Numbered from the stretch's first letter, positions 1 through 9,594 are shown. The stretch is 64,000 bases of DNA from Algoriella xinjiangensis (GCF_900115015.1 NZ_FOUZ01000005.1:124001-188000); one strand, 5' to 3'. A program made the numbers and translations. Notes: generated from the letters alone by a model not told the origin.

Positions 1-1
1 A

Positions 2-976
2 CAAAATATAGAAGGCATTAATGTACATAAATATGGTGCACATATTTTTCATACAAATGATGAAACGATCTGGAATTATGTAAATCAATTTGCTGAATTT
101 AATCGTTACACAAATTCTCCAATTGCAAATTACAAAGGCGAAATTTATAATTTACCTTTTAATATGAATACCTTTCATCAATTATGGAATGTAAGTACGC
201 CTGCCCAAGCAAAAGAAATAATTAAGAAACAGGCGGATGAATTTGGTGTTAAAAATCCATCTAATTTAGAAGAACAAGCTATATCGTTAGTCGGTATTGA
301 TATTTACAATAAACTGATAAAAGAATATACAGAAAAACAATGGGGTACAGATGCTAAAAATCTTCCGGCATTTATTATCAAACGATTACCCGTTCGTTAC
401 ACGTATGATAATAATTATTTTAACGATAAGTACCAAGGAATTCCGATTGGAGGATATACACAAATTTTTGAAAAATTATTAGAGGGTATTGATATTGAAT
501 TAAATGTAGATTATTTCGAAAATAAAGAACATTATAATCAATTAGCCGATAATATTATTTACACTGGACCAATTGATGCATTTTTTGATTATCAATACGG
601 AAAATTAAACTACAGAAGTTTACGTTTTGAGAATGAATTAATCGAGACGGAAAATTATCAAGGCGTTGCAGTTGTTAATTATACATCGCATGATGAAGCC
701 TTTACACGTATTATAGAGCATAAACATTTTGAATACGGTAATCAGCCTAAAACGATTATTACGAGAGAGTATCCTGATGATTGGAACGATGAAAAAGAAC
801 CATATTATCCGATAAATAATGAAGAAAATGATCAAATATTTTCTAAATATAAAGCATTAAGCACTCAAGTTTCTCATGTTGTTTTTGGCGGTCGATTAGC
901 CGAATATAAATACTACGATATGCATCAAGTAATAGGTTCTGCGTTAGTTAAAATGAAAAATATTCCGAATAAATAA
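2..976 (+). CDS. glf: UDP-galactopyranose mutase, 5'-truncated by window edge
   Basis: Flavoenzyme that interconverts UDP-galactopyranose and UDP-galactofuranose in the cytoplasm, supplying galactofuranose for surface glycans. The frame is open from base 2, before the first internal ATG at 164, and the upstream residues are still UGM-like (YGAHIFHTNDE), so the real start and the N-terminal FAD-binding GxGxxG region lie outside the window. Visible family features are the EKQWGTDAKNLP region, the RLPVRYTYDNNYF segment, YTGPIDAFFDY and the C-terminal GGRLAEYKYYDMHQVIGSAL block. The stop lies 5 bases before the next glycosyltransferase, so it sits in a polysaccharide operon that begins upstream of the window. 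Confidence 0.93.
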   Translation, partial: QNIEGINVHKYGAHIFHTNDETIWNYVNQFAEFNRYTNSPIANYKGEIYNLPFNMNTFHQLWNVSTPAQAKEIIKKQADEFGVKNPSNLEEQAISLVGIDIYNKLIKEYTEKQWGTDAKNLPAFIIKRLPVRYTYDNNYFNDKYQGIPIGGYTQIFEKLLEGIDIELNVDYFENKEHYNQLADNIIYTGPIDAFFDYQYGKLNYRSLRFENELIETENYQGVAVVNYTSHDEAFTRIIEHKHFEYGNQPKTIITREYPDDWNDEKEPYYPINNEENDQIFSKYKALSTQVSHVVFGGRLAEYKYYDMHQVIGSALVKMKNIPNK

Positions 977-981
977 AAGCC

Positions 982-1875
982 ATGTCAAATAATAAACCTG
1001 CAATTACTTTATTAATGTGTAATTATAATAATGCACATTATTTAAAAAAAGGAATAGAAAGTGTTTTAAATCAAACATTCAAAAATTTTGAATTGTTAAT
1101 TCTAGATGATTGTTCAACAGACGAATCTGTAGCAATTATACAAGAATATGTACCAACTGATGATAGAATTTCATTTTATCAACAAAAACAAAATGGTGGT
1201 TACGGACAAGCAATTTACGATAGTATTAATTTAGCTAAAGCAGATTATGTTGGTATTATCGATCCAGATGATGCACTAACACCTGATGCTTTAGAAGTAA
1301 TGTTGGGACGATTAAATGAAAAGCCACAACTTGTAGGTTTATATTCTCAACATTGGATTTGTGATAAAGATTTAAATCCTGTCGAAATTTGTAAAACAAG
1401 CACAAAAATACCAGAAGGGACAACTTATTTAGAGTACGGAAAATCTGCAATGACCCATTTTTTTGTTTTTAATCGCCTTAAATTTATCGAAAACGGAAAT
1501 ATAGATCGTACAATGCGCAATGCATTAGATCAAGATTGGTATTATAAAGTAGAGGAAGTAGGCGAAGTAGATTTTGTAGAAAAACCATTGTATTATTATC
1601 GCATTTCTCCGACAGGAATTTCTCAGGGTTTCAAGAAAAGTTACATTACATATCGCGATCATCATATAATCAAAGAAAGAGCTTTGGATAGACGTGGTGT
1701 AAAAGGAAAAAAGAGAAATGATATTTTAAATAAATCGAAATCAGAAGTGATGTATAAAAAATTTAATTACTTATTAAATGAAAAATCACCACGTTTTATT
1801 ATCCCATTAATCGAATGTTTTTATAGAAGTCCAATCTCTACTGCGCAAGCAATTTTATATAAAATAAAGAAGTAA
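982..1875 (+). CDS. Glycosyltransferase family 2
   Basis: Inverting GT-A transferase of 297 residues that would add one sugar to a polysaccharide repeat unit at the inner membrane face. The N-terminus has the GT2 start (TLLMCNYNNAHYLKKGIESV), LDDCSTDES for nucleotide binding and the DxD-like IIDPDDAL around residue 95. Donor and acceptor cannot be told from sequence. It starts 5 bases after glf and ends one base before the next gene, so the three are cotranscribed. A galactofuranosyl role is possible only by proximity to glf. Confidence 0.88.
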   Translation: MSNNKPAITLLMCNYNNAHYLKKGIESVLNQTFKNFELLILDDCSTDESVAIIQEYVPTDDRISFYQQKQNGGYGQAIYDSINLAKADYVGIIDPDDALTPDALEVMLGRLNEKPQLVGLYSQHWICDKDLNPVEICKTSTKIPEGTTYLEYGKSAMTHFFVFNRLKFIENGNIDRTMRNALDQDWYYKVEEVGEVDFVEKPLYYYRISPTGISQGFKKSYITYRDHHIIKERALDRRGVKGKKRNDILNKSKSEVMYKKFNYLLNEKSPRFIIPLIECFYRSPISTAQAILYKIKK

Positions 1876-1876
1876 A

Positions 1877-2890
1877 ATGGATATTATCATCAAGTCATTT
1901 AATCGGCCATATTATTTGGATCGATGCCTTAAATCTATTTTACAAAATGTAAAAGGCAACTATAAAATAAAGATTATAGATGATGGTACGCCCCAAAAAT
2001 ACCTTGATAAAATAGCAAATAGTTATGATGTGGAAATTATTCCGACAATTAATTATACTCAAAAATCAAAAAACATAGAGGAAGGAAAAGAAAACAATGG
2101 TTTTGTAATTCCGACAGAAAGTTGGCGAAAAGCAGTCGAAAATTCTTCTGATTATTTCTTGATAACTGAAGACGATGTTTGGTTTACAGAAATCGTAAAT
2201 GTAGACGAATTGATTAATCAGATGATTTCTAATGATATTCATTTAATTAAACTGGGAATTTTAGGAATTTATTCTGACGATAAATTTGCTGAGATAAAAA
2301 CATTATCATCAGAAATTGAATCAACTTATCCATTAAAGACATTTACATCAAATCAATTTATTATGGATTTATTTATGTTTAATAAATTCAAATTCTTTAC
2401 ATTTTTATATAAATTAGGATTAGTAGATAATCAGACCAAAAGAAAATATTGGATTCTAAATTCAATATTAATGGGCTTGTATAAAAAGGATTACTGGCTG
2501 TATATGTGGAAAGATTCGGTTAATTTATTAGATGAAAAAATTCAGTTAAGAAATGCTGGTGTTTGGTTTGGTAAACATAAATTCAATAAAAATATTGTGT
2601 CAAGAACCAAGCAAGAAAAGATGAAAACAACATTTAAATCTTCAGCATCTGGGCATTATCATGATTATGACCTTCATTTATCAATAGATAAAGTAAATCA
2701 TATTTTAAACGAAGCTTGGTTAAAAAATGATTTTGATGCAATGCAAAATTATCCAAAAGATTTTTCAGATGATTATATAAAGATTTTTTTAGAACAGGAA
2801 AATCATCCAGATGCACAATATGAAGAATGGTTTATATGGGCAGAACAATTTAGAAAACAATACCGTAATTTAGGTGCGCAAGTAGATTAA
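1877..2890 (+). CDS. GT2-like glycosyltransferase (GT-A fold)
   Basis: Protein of 337 residues that begins like a GT-A transferase (MDIIIKSFNRPYYLDRCLKS, then IIDDGT) and carries an acidic LITEDDVWF motif near residue 97 where the DxD metal site is expected. The C-terminal half is not recognised. It is the last gene of the left polysaccharide operon: one base separates it from the preceding GT2, and a strong hairpin terminator follows the stop. Likely a specialised glycosyltransferase; substrate unknown. Confidence 0.75.
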   Translation: MDIIIKSFNRPYYLDRCLKSILQNVKGNYKIKIIDDGTPQKYLDKIANSYDVEIIPTINYTQKSKNIEEGKENNGFVIPTESWRKAVENSSDYFLITEDDVWFTEIVNVDELINQMISNDIHLIKLGILGIYSDDKFAEIKTLSSEIESTYPLKTFTSNQFIMDLFMFNKFKFFTFLYKLGLVDNQTKRKYWILNSILMGLYKKDYWLYMWKDSVNLLDEKIQLRNAGVWFGKHKFNKNIVSRTKQEKMKTTFKSSASGHYHDYDLHLSIDKVNHILNEAWLKNDFDAMQNYPKDFSDDYIKIFLEQENHPDAQYEEWFIWAEQFRKQYRNLGAQVD

Positions 2891-2900
2891 AATATAAAAC

Positions 2901-2933
2901 AAAAAGACCTTAGAATTTTTCTAAGGTCTTTTT
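2901..2933. terminator. Bidirectional intrinsic terminator
   Basis: Perfect inverted repeat with stem AAAAAGACCTTAGAA / TTCTAAGGTCTTTTT. It has a T-run on either strand and lies between the convergent ends of the glf-glycosyltransferase operon and the response regulator gene. Confidence 0.9.
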
Positions 2934-2958
2934 GTAATATTTAAAAGAATGTAATTTA

Positions 2959-3654
2959 TTATTCTTGTACCAATAATCTAAATCCTTCACCGTGAATATT
3001 CACGATTTCTACTGCAGGATCTTTCTTTAGATATTTACGTAATTTCGCAATATAAACGTCCATAGAACGAGATGTAAAATAATTATCATCATGCCAAATA
3101 CGCGTTAATGCGATTTCACGTGGCATTAAATCGTTTTTATAAACAGCCAATAAACGTAACAATTCGTTTTCTTTTGGCGAAAGTTTTTGCGATTTACCAT
3201 CAAAAATTAATTGTCTCAATTTCGCATTGAAAGTAAATTTACCAATTTTGAAATCTTCTTGCTCAAATTTTTCTTCCTCACCTGCATTACGTTGCAATAC
3301 AGCTTTTATTTTGTACAATAAAACTTCAGAATCAAATGGTTTTAATACATAATCATCTGCTCCAATTTTGTAACCATTTAAAACATCCTCGCGCATGTTT
3401 TTTGCCGTTAAAAATATGATTGGTTGTTCGCTTTTTAATTCTTTGATCTCTTTACCTAATGTAAACCCGTCTTTTTTGGGCATCATTACGTCTAAGATAC
3501 ATAAATCATAATCACTTTCTTTAAATTTGGTAAGACCGTCTTCACCATCGATTGCGTGCGTTACGTCATAATCGTTTATAACCAAATAATCCTTTAATAC
3601 GCTTCCAAAGCTTGGATCATCTTCTACTAAAAGTAATCTTTGTTTATCACTCAT
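2959..3654 (-). CDS. OmpR-family response regulator
   Basis: Two-component transcription factor of 231 residues. The receiver domain (about 5-120) shows the acidic pair EDD at 11-13, phospho-acceptor D55 in CILDVMMPK and K106 in YVLKPF. The C-terminal winged-helix DNA-binding domain (about 135-228) has LSPKENELLRLL and the RSMDVYIAKLRKYL recognition region. It starts 4 bases after the upstream histidine kinase stop, so the pair is cotranscribed and functionally coupled. It resembles the RprY-type regulators widespread in Bacteroidota; its targets cannot be read here. Confidence 0.93.
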   Translation of the reverse strand: MSDKQRLLLVEDDPSFGSVLKDYLVINDYDVTHAIDGEDGLTKFKESDYDLCILDVMMPKKDGFTLGKEIKELKSEQPIIFLTAKNMREDVLNGYKIGADDYVLKPFDSEVLLYKIKAVLQRNAGEEEKFEQEDFKIGKFTFNAKLRQLIFDGKSQKLSPKENELLRLLAVYKNDLMPREIALTRIWHDDNYFTSRSMDVYIAKLRKYLKKDPAVEIVNIHGEGFRLLVQE

Positions 3655-3658
3655 TGAT

Positions 3659-5212
3659 TTATGATTTTAGGGGAATTTTAATAAAAAAGGTACTTCCTTT
3701 TCCAGGAGTGCTTTCTGCCCAAACTTGTCCGCCATGTAGCTGGACAATTTTTTTAACATAAGCTAAACCAAGTCCGTGACCTTTTACATTATGTACATTT
3801 CCCGTTTCTTCTCTATAAAATTGTTCAAATATTTTTTTAAGAACATTCGGTGACATTCCCATTCCTTTATCGGTAATTTCGATTATAAAGTTATTTTCTT
3901 TGTTATAAGTTTTAACTTTAATATCGGGTGTGTTTGGCGAATACTTTCGGGCATTATCCAACACATTAATAACGATATTCTCTAAATGGAAAGGGTCTCC
4001 TTTAACAAAAGAATGTTCTGCATTGTATTCTTCAAATATTGTACCATTTCTTTCTTCGACAATAAATCTTATCGGCTCAACACTTTTTTGCACAACACCG
4101 TTTAAGTTAACTTCCTGAAAATTCATATCCATTTGATTGCGATCAAGTTTAGACATACGCAATACCATCTCTACGTGGGCATTCATACGTTTGTTTTCTT
4201 GTTTTATCAAATCGGCATAATATTTTACTTTCTCAGGATCATTATAAATTTTTTCGTTTCGCAAGGCATCTGATGCAATATTAATTGTCGCAATAGGTGT
4301 CTTGAATTCGTGTGTCATATTATTAATGAAATCCGTTTTTATTTCCGAACTCTTACGCTGTATTTGCATATAGTAAATGGATAATGAAAATACGGTAATA
4401 ATAATCATCGTCAAAATAAATGTTAACGAAATTACAGGAACTGTAGGCGCAATGATGGCTAATTTTCTGTTTTTGAAATTTGCGGCAAGATAATATTGTA
4501 CATGATCATTACGGTCTAAAAATAAAGGAACCATAAATTCGACTTTATTTGGATCAAAATCTTTTGACTTAACAACTGTAATTGCAGAATCTTTTGTAAG
4601 CACTGCAAGTTGCGGATCTGCTTGTAAAATTCCTCTATTTTTTAATTCTACTTTAAAAATAGAATCTAACATTTTGTACGAAACACGTTTGTCTATTGGC
4701 GTAGTACCTGCATCCCAACGCGCCGCACTTTCTAATGTAAATGTACCATCTTGTAAAGATTGTTCTAAATTAAGGTTAAGATTTGGAATTCCTTTCGAAG
4801 TCGAATCTTTGTTTATTTTAAACACTCTTTCTTGCGAATAAATATTAGCTCTTGTTAAACTATCATTGTATTCGCCCGAAACTGGTAACATAGATTTTTC
4901 GACAACATAACGCGTAACATACGCATAAGTTGTACCCAAAGAATCTTTTATTACATGATTTGTAACAACTTGTGGTTTATCTTTGTTAGATGTTAAATCA
5001 GTTTTTATATTACTAAATTTCTTGTAATATTTCTCTAATTCATTTTTGTTAACTTTCTCAGTTGTGAAATTCATGGCTTGATATACGCCATTACTAAAAT
5101 TATCTGTTCCGGTTTTTAAGGTTAAGTTTAACCAATAAAACTGAATGATAATTAAGCCGATAAGTGCAATGCTCATCACTACAATTAAGATTTTATAAAA
5201 TCCTTTTCTCAT
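3659..5212 (-). CDS. Membrane sensor histidine kinase
   Basis: Sensor kinase of 517 residues partnering the adjacent regulator. Two membrane segments (about 8-28 and 257-281) bracket a roughly 230-residue extracytoplasmic sensor region with no recognised domain. The cytoplasmic part has the H-box HEFKTP with phospho-acceptor H301, an N-box (NVLDNARKYSP), a G1 box (DKGMGM), an F-box (FEQFYREE) and G2 (GHGLGLAYV). The organisation is RprX-like. It lies 23 bases downstream of coaE and may also be reached by transcription from the nusB-yajC-coaE genes. Confidence 0.93.
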   Translation of the reverse strand: MRKGFYKILIVVMSIALIGLIIIQFYWLNLTLKTGTDNFSNGVYQAMNFTTEKVNKNELEKYYKKFSNIKTDLTSNKDKPQVVTNHVIKDSLGTTYAYVTRYVVEKSMLPVSGEYNDSLTRANIYSQERVFKINKDSTSKGIPNLNLNLEQSLQDGTFTLESAARWDAGTTPIDKRVSYKMLDSIFKVELKNRGILQADPQLAVLTKDSAITVVKSKDFDPNKVEFMVPLFLDRNDHVQYYLAANFKNRKLAIIAPTVPVISLTFILTMIIITVFSLSIYYMQIQRKSSEIKTDFINNMTHEFKTPIATINIASDALRNEKIYNDPEKVKYYADLIKQENKRMNAHVEMVLRMSKLDRNQMDMNFQEVNLNGVVQKSVEPIRFIVEERNGTIFEEYNAEHSFVKGDPFHLENIVINVLDNARKYSPNTPDIKVKTYNKENNFIIEITDKGMGMSPNVLKKIFEQFYREETGNVHNVKGHGLGLAYVKKIVQLHGGQVWAESTPGKGSTFFIKIPLKS

Positions 5213-5235
5213 TTACTTAATTTGAATTTATAAAG

Positions 5236-5838
5236 TTATAGTAGTTTTTTAATTTTGATAAATGTCTTTTCAACTTCATTTTTTAAATGTGTCAAATCGC
5301 CATTATTATCTATAATAAAATCTGATTTTTGGATGCGTTCTTCATCCGAAATTTGATTGTTAATTCGCGCCATTACTTGTTCTTCCGTAAAACCATCGCG
5401 CGCCATAATTCGTTGTATTCTTTTTTCTTTATCCATCAGAACACTAATTACGACGTCACAATCTTTATAACTTCCGCTTTCTATCAAAATAGCAGCTTCT
5501 TTCATTATAATTTTACTTGTTTGTTGTTTTTTCCATTCTTCAAAATCGTTGAAAACAGCTGGATGAACAATTTGATTTAATTGCTTTAGTTTTTCGTTGT
5601 TATTAAAAACTTGTTTTGCAATATAAACACGGTTTAAACCCGATTGGTTATAAGCTTCATCACCAAAAGCTTCGATAATTTTAACTTTTACTTCAGAGTT
5701 TTCGTTCTGAATAATCTTTGCTCTTGTATCCGAATTGTAAACGGGCACACCTAATTCTTCGAAAAACTTTGCCGCAGTTGTTTTACCAGAGCCTATGCCT
5801 CCTGTAATTCCTGCTATAAATGGTTGATTGTTTTTCAT
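5236..5838 (-). CDS. coaE: Dephospho-CoA kinase
   Basis: Catalyses the last step of coenzyme A synthesis, ATP-dependent phosphorylation of the 3'-hydroxyl of dephospho-CoA. The P-loop GGIGSGKTT is at residues 13-21, followed by the family motif GVPVYNSDTRAK, IVHPAVFNDFEEW, the lid region RIMARDGF, and SDFIIDNNGD near the end. At 200 residues it is of normal length. A terminator hairpin separates it from yajC upstream, so it may depend on readthrough or an unseen promoter. The histidine kinase follows 23 bases downstream. Confidence 0.96.
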   Translation of the reverse strand: MKNNQPFIAGITGGIGSGKTTAAKFFEELGVPVYNSDTRAKIIQNENSEVKVKIIEAFGDEAYNQSGLNRVYIAKQVFNNNEKLKQLNQIVHPAVFNDFEEWKKQQTSKIIMKEAAILIESGSYKDCDVVISVLMDKEKRIQRIMARDGFTEEQVMARINNQISDEERIQKSDFIIDNNGDLTHLKNEVEKTFIKIKKLL

Positions 5839-5849
5839 GGTTTGAAGTT

Positions 5850-5882
5850 AAAAAAATGCCGAAGAATAATTTCTTCGGCATG
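5850..5882 (-). terminator. Intrinsic terminator after yajC
   Basis: Stem TGCCGAAGAA / TTCTTCGGCA with a T-run when read on the minus strand. It lies between yajC and coaE and probably ends or attenuates the nusB-DUF1573-yajC transcript. Confidence 0.85.
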
Positions 5883-5908
5883 CAGTTAAATATATGTTAA
5901 CCTTGTAA

Positions 5909-6265
5909 TTAGTTTTTGTCTTCTACTGCTTTTTCTGTTTTATCAGCTTTCTCAGTAGTTTTACCGTAACGTGCAGCTGTTAATTCTCTAGAAATTGCAG
6001 CTTTTTCAAATTTGATTTTACCTGCTCCAGTCTCAATAACTAAGGTATCATCATAAATTTCGTTGATTTTTCCGTGAATTCCAGATGTTGTTACAACTTG
6101 GTCACCACGTTTGATATCAGTTTGAAATAATTTTTCTTGTTTAGCTTTCTTTTGTTGTGGACGAATCATGAAAAAATACATAATTACGAACATACCACCA
6201 AACATTAAAAGCATAGACATACCGCCACCTTGAGCACCAGCTTGTAAAAAGATTGTTTGAATCAT
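5909..6265 (-). CDS. yajC: Preprotein translocase subunit YajC
   Basis: Small inner-membrane protein of 118 residues that associates with SecDF in the Sec translocase. It has a glycine-rich N-terminus, one transmembrane helix (about 17-36), the signature MIRPQQKKAKQ and the soluble GDQVVTTSGIHGKI domain; the C-terminal tail is lysine/glutamate rich. It starts 22 bases after the DUF1573 lipoprotein gene and is followed by a terminator. Confidence 0.96.
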   Translation of the reverse strand: MIQTIFLQAGAQGGGMSMLLMFGGMFVIMYFFMIRPQQKKAKQEKLFQTDIKRGDQVVTTSGIHGKINEIYDDTLVIETGAGKIKFEKAAISRELTAARYGKTTEKADKTEKAVEDKN

Positions 6266-6287
6266 TTGTATATTTTATCTATTAAAA

Positions 6288-6779
6288 TTATTTCCCGAAT
6301 GCTTGTTGTGCATTTTGGTCATTTGCTGTAGCACCAGTTACGTTTGCTGTAATGTCAAATTTTTCGTGACCATTTGCAGTGTTTGTAACTAAAGTAACAG
6401 TTTTTTGTTGTTTACCGTTCATGTTACCAGCTGTGTATTGTACTTTGATAGAATCTGTACCACCAACCGGAATTGGCGCTGTAGGAAATTCTGGTACTGT
6501 ACATCCACATGTTGCTGATGCATCACGAATAACTAATGGCGATTTACCATCGTTTTTGAATTTGATATATGTTTCTACTTTAGAATTTGCAGCTACATCT
6601 CCAAAATCATGGCTTGCTTCGGCTAATGTTAATACAGGAGCTGTAGCAGCATCTACTACATTTTCAGCTTGTTGAGCTGTTTCTTCAGCTGTAAAAGATT
6701 CGCTTGCTTTTTTTTCTCCACAAGAACTAACTGCGAATGTAAATGCAATTACACCTAAAATAAATAATTTGCTTTTCAT
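6288..6779 (-). CDS. DUF1573 lipoprotein
   Basis: Secreted lipoprotein of 163 residues. The signal peptide ends in the lipobox-like VSSC with Cys20, so it should be anchored in the periplasm or outer membrane. The mature part contains a DUF1573 domain (about 52-150): FGDVAANSKVETYIKFKNDG, and the paired-cysteine motif ATCGCTVPEFP. The domain is an immunoglobulin-like fold common in Bacteroidota; function unknown. It lies between nusB and yajC with short gaps, a conserved flavobacterial order. Confidence 0.9.
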   Translation of the reverse strand: MKSKLFILGVIAFTFAVSSCGEKKASESFTAEETAQQAENVVDAATAPVLTLAEASHDFGDVAANSKVETYIKFKNDGKSPLVIRDASATCGCTVPEFPTAPIPVGGTDSIKVQYTAGNMNGKQQKTVTLVTNTANGHEKFDITANVTGATANDQNAQQAFGK

Positions 6780-6823
6780 TTTTATACTTATTTGTCTTAG
6801 TCAAATTTAAGAAAAATTAAGGA

Positions 6824-7771
6824 CTATAATAAACCTCTACCGTATTTTGGTAAATTATTATTGTCTTTTAACTCTTTTAAAGTTTTATCTAAGATTCCGT
6901 TAACAAAAACACGTGATTTTTCTGTCGAATAATTCTTCGCCAATTCAATATATTCATTGATTGTTACTTTTGCCGGAATGTTTGGGAAATGTAAAAATTC
7001 TGTCAAAGCCATCTCTAAAATAATTAAATCGATTGTCGCAATACGATCTAATTCCCAGTTTTGGGCTTTTTCGTCAATCATATTTTTTGTTTCTGATTGA
7101 TGACGAATTGTTTTACGAAATAATTCTTCTGTAAATCTTTTGTCGTCCGTATCTTTATATACTTTAAATAAAGAAATTAATGGAGAACTATTTTCGCGGA
7201 AAGATTTTATAGTCGTGTGTACCATTGCATTTGCAATATGAACATCATCTGCCCAAGTAATTTGTATACCTTCTAAGTAATCGTGTAAATCGTCATATTC
7301 TGCGATTAATTCTACAAAAAAGTTTAAAACAAATTCTTGATCTTCTTCAAAAGAATTTTTTCCACTTTTCATGTAATCTTTGTAAAGATCACTTTCTATC
7401 AAGCTTTTGTAGATATTGTTAGGATAAGAATCATAAACATCCCAAAGTAAATTCTTGTTATCGCTTGTGTAACGATTTAACTCAAGATTACTTTCTAAAA
7501 CTCTAAAAACTTTGTTATTCACAAACTTTAGATTTGGATTTAAATCCTCTTGGGTTGGAAAGTTTTTTGATTGTGCAAGTTGAATTCTGTGCTCAGCAAT
7601 TTCTTTTTGAACTTTAATCAAGTTTAGTATATAAATGTACAAATCATAGATTTGATCGATACTTTTCATCATATTCCTTTCGACCATTCTTTCTTCGCCT
7701 TCCGTACCTAAACTATTGTATGCATAGATATTCTGCATTACTTTTTCGCGGAGTTGTCTTCTTCCCAACAT
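6824..7771 (-). CDS. nusB: Transcription antitermination factor NusB (long Bacteroidota form)
   Basis: RNA-binding factor that works with NusE (S10) in antitermination of rRNA transcription. The C-terminal half carries the NusB fold (ATIDLIILEMALTEFLHF, then KVTINEYIELAKNYSTEKS and VNGILDKTL). The N-terminal half is the extension typical of Bacteroidota, giving 315 residues against about 140 in E. coli. The start is placed at MLGRRQLREK. A longer frame reaches 7846, but that would cover a TAnnTTTG promoter box at 7805-7812 and overlap the divergent ABC transporter start. It heads the nusB-DUF1573-yajC transcript. Confidence 0.92.
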   Translation of the reverse strand: MLGRRQLREKVMQNIYAYNSLGTEGEERMVERNMMKSIDQIYDLYIYILNLIKVQKEIAEHRIQLAQSKNFPTQEDLNPNLKFVNNKVFRVLESNLELNRYTSDNKNLLWDVYDSYPNNIYKSLIESDLYKDYMKSGKNSFEEDQEFVLNFFVELIAEYDDLHDYLEGIQITWADDVHIANAMVHTTIKSFRENSSPLISLFKVYKDTDDKRFTEELFRKTIRHQSETKNMIDEKAQNWELDRIATIDLIILEMALTEFLHFPNIPAKVTINEYIELAKNYSTEKSRVFVNGILDKTLKELKDNNNLPKYGRGLL

Positions 7772-7804
7772 AATTTCAATGATATAACGTCTAATAAATT
7801 GATG

Positions 7805-7812
7805 CAAAGGTA
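7805..7812 (-). promoter_or_regulatory. Candidate -7 box for nusB
   Basis: Minus-strand TACCTTTG fits the Bacteroidota -7 consensus TAnnTTTG, 33 bases upstream of the chosen nusB ATG. No clear -33 TTTG is seen. Its position supports the shorter nusB start. Confidence 0.5.
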
Positions 7813-7824
7813 AAAAAAAGAATG

Positions 7825-7832
7825 TAATTTTG
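7825..7832 (+). promoter_or_regulatory. Candidate -7 box immediately upstream of the ABC transporter
   Basis: TAATTTTG fits TAnnTTTG and ends 4 bases before the GTG start at 7837. If used, transcription would begin at or near the start codon, giving a leaderless or near-leaderless mRNA. Confidence 0.35.
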
Positions 7833-7836
7833 TTTC

Positions 7837-9594
7837 GTGAAATCATTACAAAAACTAAATAAATTTTTATGGAAGTATAAATGGAGGATAATTTTAGGCT
7901 TCATTTTTACAATTTGCGCCAATTTTGTGCAAGTTTTTTCTGTAACATATATTCGCGAAGCGATAAATACTGTCGAAGAATTATTAAGAAATTATAACCA
8001 AAAAGGTACTGATAATCTTGATTTACTAAAAGAAAGTCTGATGTACGCAAGTTTAGCTTTTTTTGGATTTAAAGTTCTTGGAGGCGCTTTAACGGTTGGT
8101 ACACGACAAATGATAATTGTTGCATCTCGGTATATCGAGTTCGATTTAAAAAATGTGATTTACGATAAATATCAAAAATTATCGTTGTCATTTTACAAAA
8201 AACATAAAACGGGCGATTTAATGAATCGTATTACCGAAGATGTTGCGCTAGTTCGCATGTATCTTGGTCCTGGAATTATGTATCCGATAGATTTGGTTTC
8301 TCGGGTAATCATTATTGCGTACTTTATGATTCAGATTGATAAAGAATTAACGCTTTATACACTTGCGCCTTTACCAGTTTTGTCTTTATTAATATATGGT
8401 GTTGCACGAAATATTAATAAAAAAAGTAAACGTGTACAAGAACAACAATCTACAATTTCGTCATCTGTGCAAGATACATTTGCTGGGATTCGCGTGATAA
8501 AATCATTTAATTCCGAAGAATTTATCAAATCAAAATACGAAGTAGAAGCCGACGAATATCAAAAACGAGCACTTAATTTAGCACAAGTTCAAGCCGCTTT
8601 TGGTCCATTAATGGTTGTTGTAGTTGGTGTTAGTAATTTGGTTATTTTGTATTTAGGAGGATTAAAATACATTGCAGGAACAATGGATATTGGCTCAATC
8701 GCACAATTTTTCTTGTATCTAAATATGTTAATTTGGCCATTTACATCACTTGGATGGATAACCATGGTTGTGCAACGTGCCGAAGCATCAATGTTTAGAA
8801 TTAATGAATTTTTAAACTTTGAATCAGAAATTGTAGAAGGTGATACAAAAGATTTTAAAATTGAAGGAACAATCGAATTCAGAAACGTAACATTTGTTTA
8901 CGAAAATACTGGAATCAAAGCCCTAGATAATGTTTCGTTCATATTAAATAAAGGAGAAACATTAGCAATTTTAGGAAAAACGGGTTCTGGAAAATCGACA
9001 ATAGCATTGTTAATTACACGATCGTTAGAACCAACTTCTGGAGAAATTTTAATTGATGGTAAAAATATTCACGAATTAAGTGTAGAAACTATTCGAGATA
9101 AAATTGGTTATGTGCCGCAAGAAGCTTTCTTGTTTTCGGATACATTAACCAATAATATTTTATTTGGTTCTGATGCTACGCACGAAACTGTTGCGGAAGA
9201 ATTTGCGAAGAAAGCTGTTGTACATGATAATATCGATAATTTTAAGGAACGTTATAATACAGTTGTAGGCGAGCGTGGTGTTACGCTTTCGGGTGGACAA
9301 AAACAGCGTGTTTCTATAGCGCGTGCGTTGGTTAATGATCCAAGTATTTTAATATTTGATGATAGTTTATCTGCCGTTGATACAGAAACTGAAGAACAAA
9401 TTCTAAATAATCTTGCATCAGAGATAAAAAATAAAACAACTATAATTATTACGCATCGTGTTTCATCTGCTAAAAGAGCGGATAAAATTTTAGTATTAGA
9501 AGACGGTCGTGTGCTTGAAAATGGCTCGAATACTGATTTATTAAACAAACAAGGTTATTATTACGAATTATACAATAAGCAGTTGTTAGACTAA
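7837..9594 (+). CDS. ABC transporter, fused permease and ATPase (MsbA-like)
   Basis: Half-transporter of 585 residues that would dimerise in the inner membrane as an exporter. The type-1 exporter membrane domain (about 15-310, six helices) is followed by the ATPase domain (about 338-580). That domain has Walker A GKTGSGKST near 380, Q-loop YVPQEAFLF, signature LSGGQKQR near 484, Walker B SILIFDD and the H-loop ITHRVSS. The start is GTG; the resulting MKSLQKLNKFLWKYKWR matches how such proteins begin. Substrate unknown (lipid, peptide or drug). It is divergent from nusB and is monocistronic or the first gene before the DUF3276 gene, which has its own promoter. Confidence 0.9.
   Translation: MKSLQKLNKFLWKYKWRIILGFIFTICANFVQVFSVTYIREAINTVEELLRNYNQKGTDNLDLLKESLMYASLAFFGFKVLGGALTVGTRQMIIVASRYIEFDLKNVIYDKYQKLSLSFYKKHKTGDLMNRITEDVALVRMYLGPGIMYPIDLVSRVIIIAYFMIQIDKELTLYTLAPLPVLSLLIYGVARNINKKSKRVQEQQSTISSSVQDTFAGIRVIKSFNSEEFIKSKYEVEADEYQKRALNLAQVQAAFGPLMVVVVGVSNLVILYLGGLKYIAGTMDIGSIAQFFLYLNMLIWPFTSLGWITMVVQRAEASMFRINEFLNFESEIVEGDTKDFKIEGTIEFRNVTFVYENTGIKALDNVSFILNKGETLAILGKTGSGKSTIALLITRSLEPTSGEILIDGKNIHELSVETIRDKIGYVPQEAFLFSDTLTNNILFGSDATHETVAEEFAKKAVVHDNIDNFKERYNTVVGERGVTLSGGQKQRVSIARALVNDPSILIFDDSLSAVDTETEEQILNNLASEIKNKTTIIITHRVSSAKRADKILVLEDGRVLENGSNTDLLNKQGYYYELYNKQLLD

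Noticed and set aside
7772-7846. Longer nusB reading frame starting at 7846
   Set aside because: It would cover a -7 promoter box and overlap the divergent ABC transporter start; the family start MLGRRQLREK lies at 7771.
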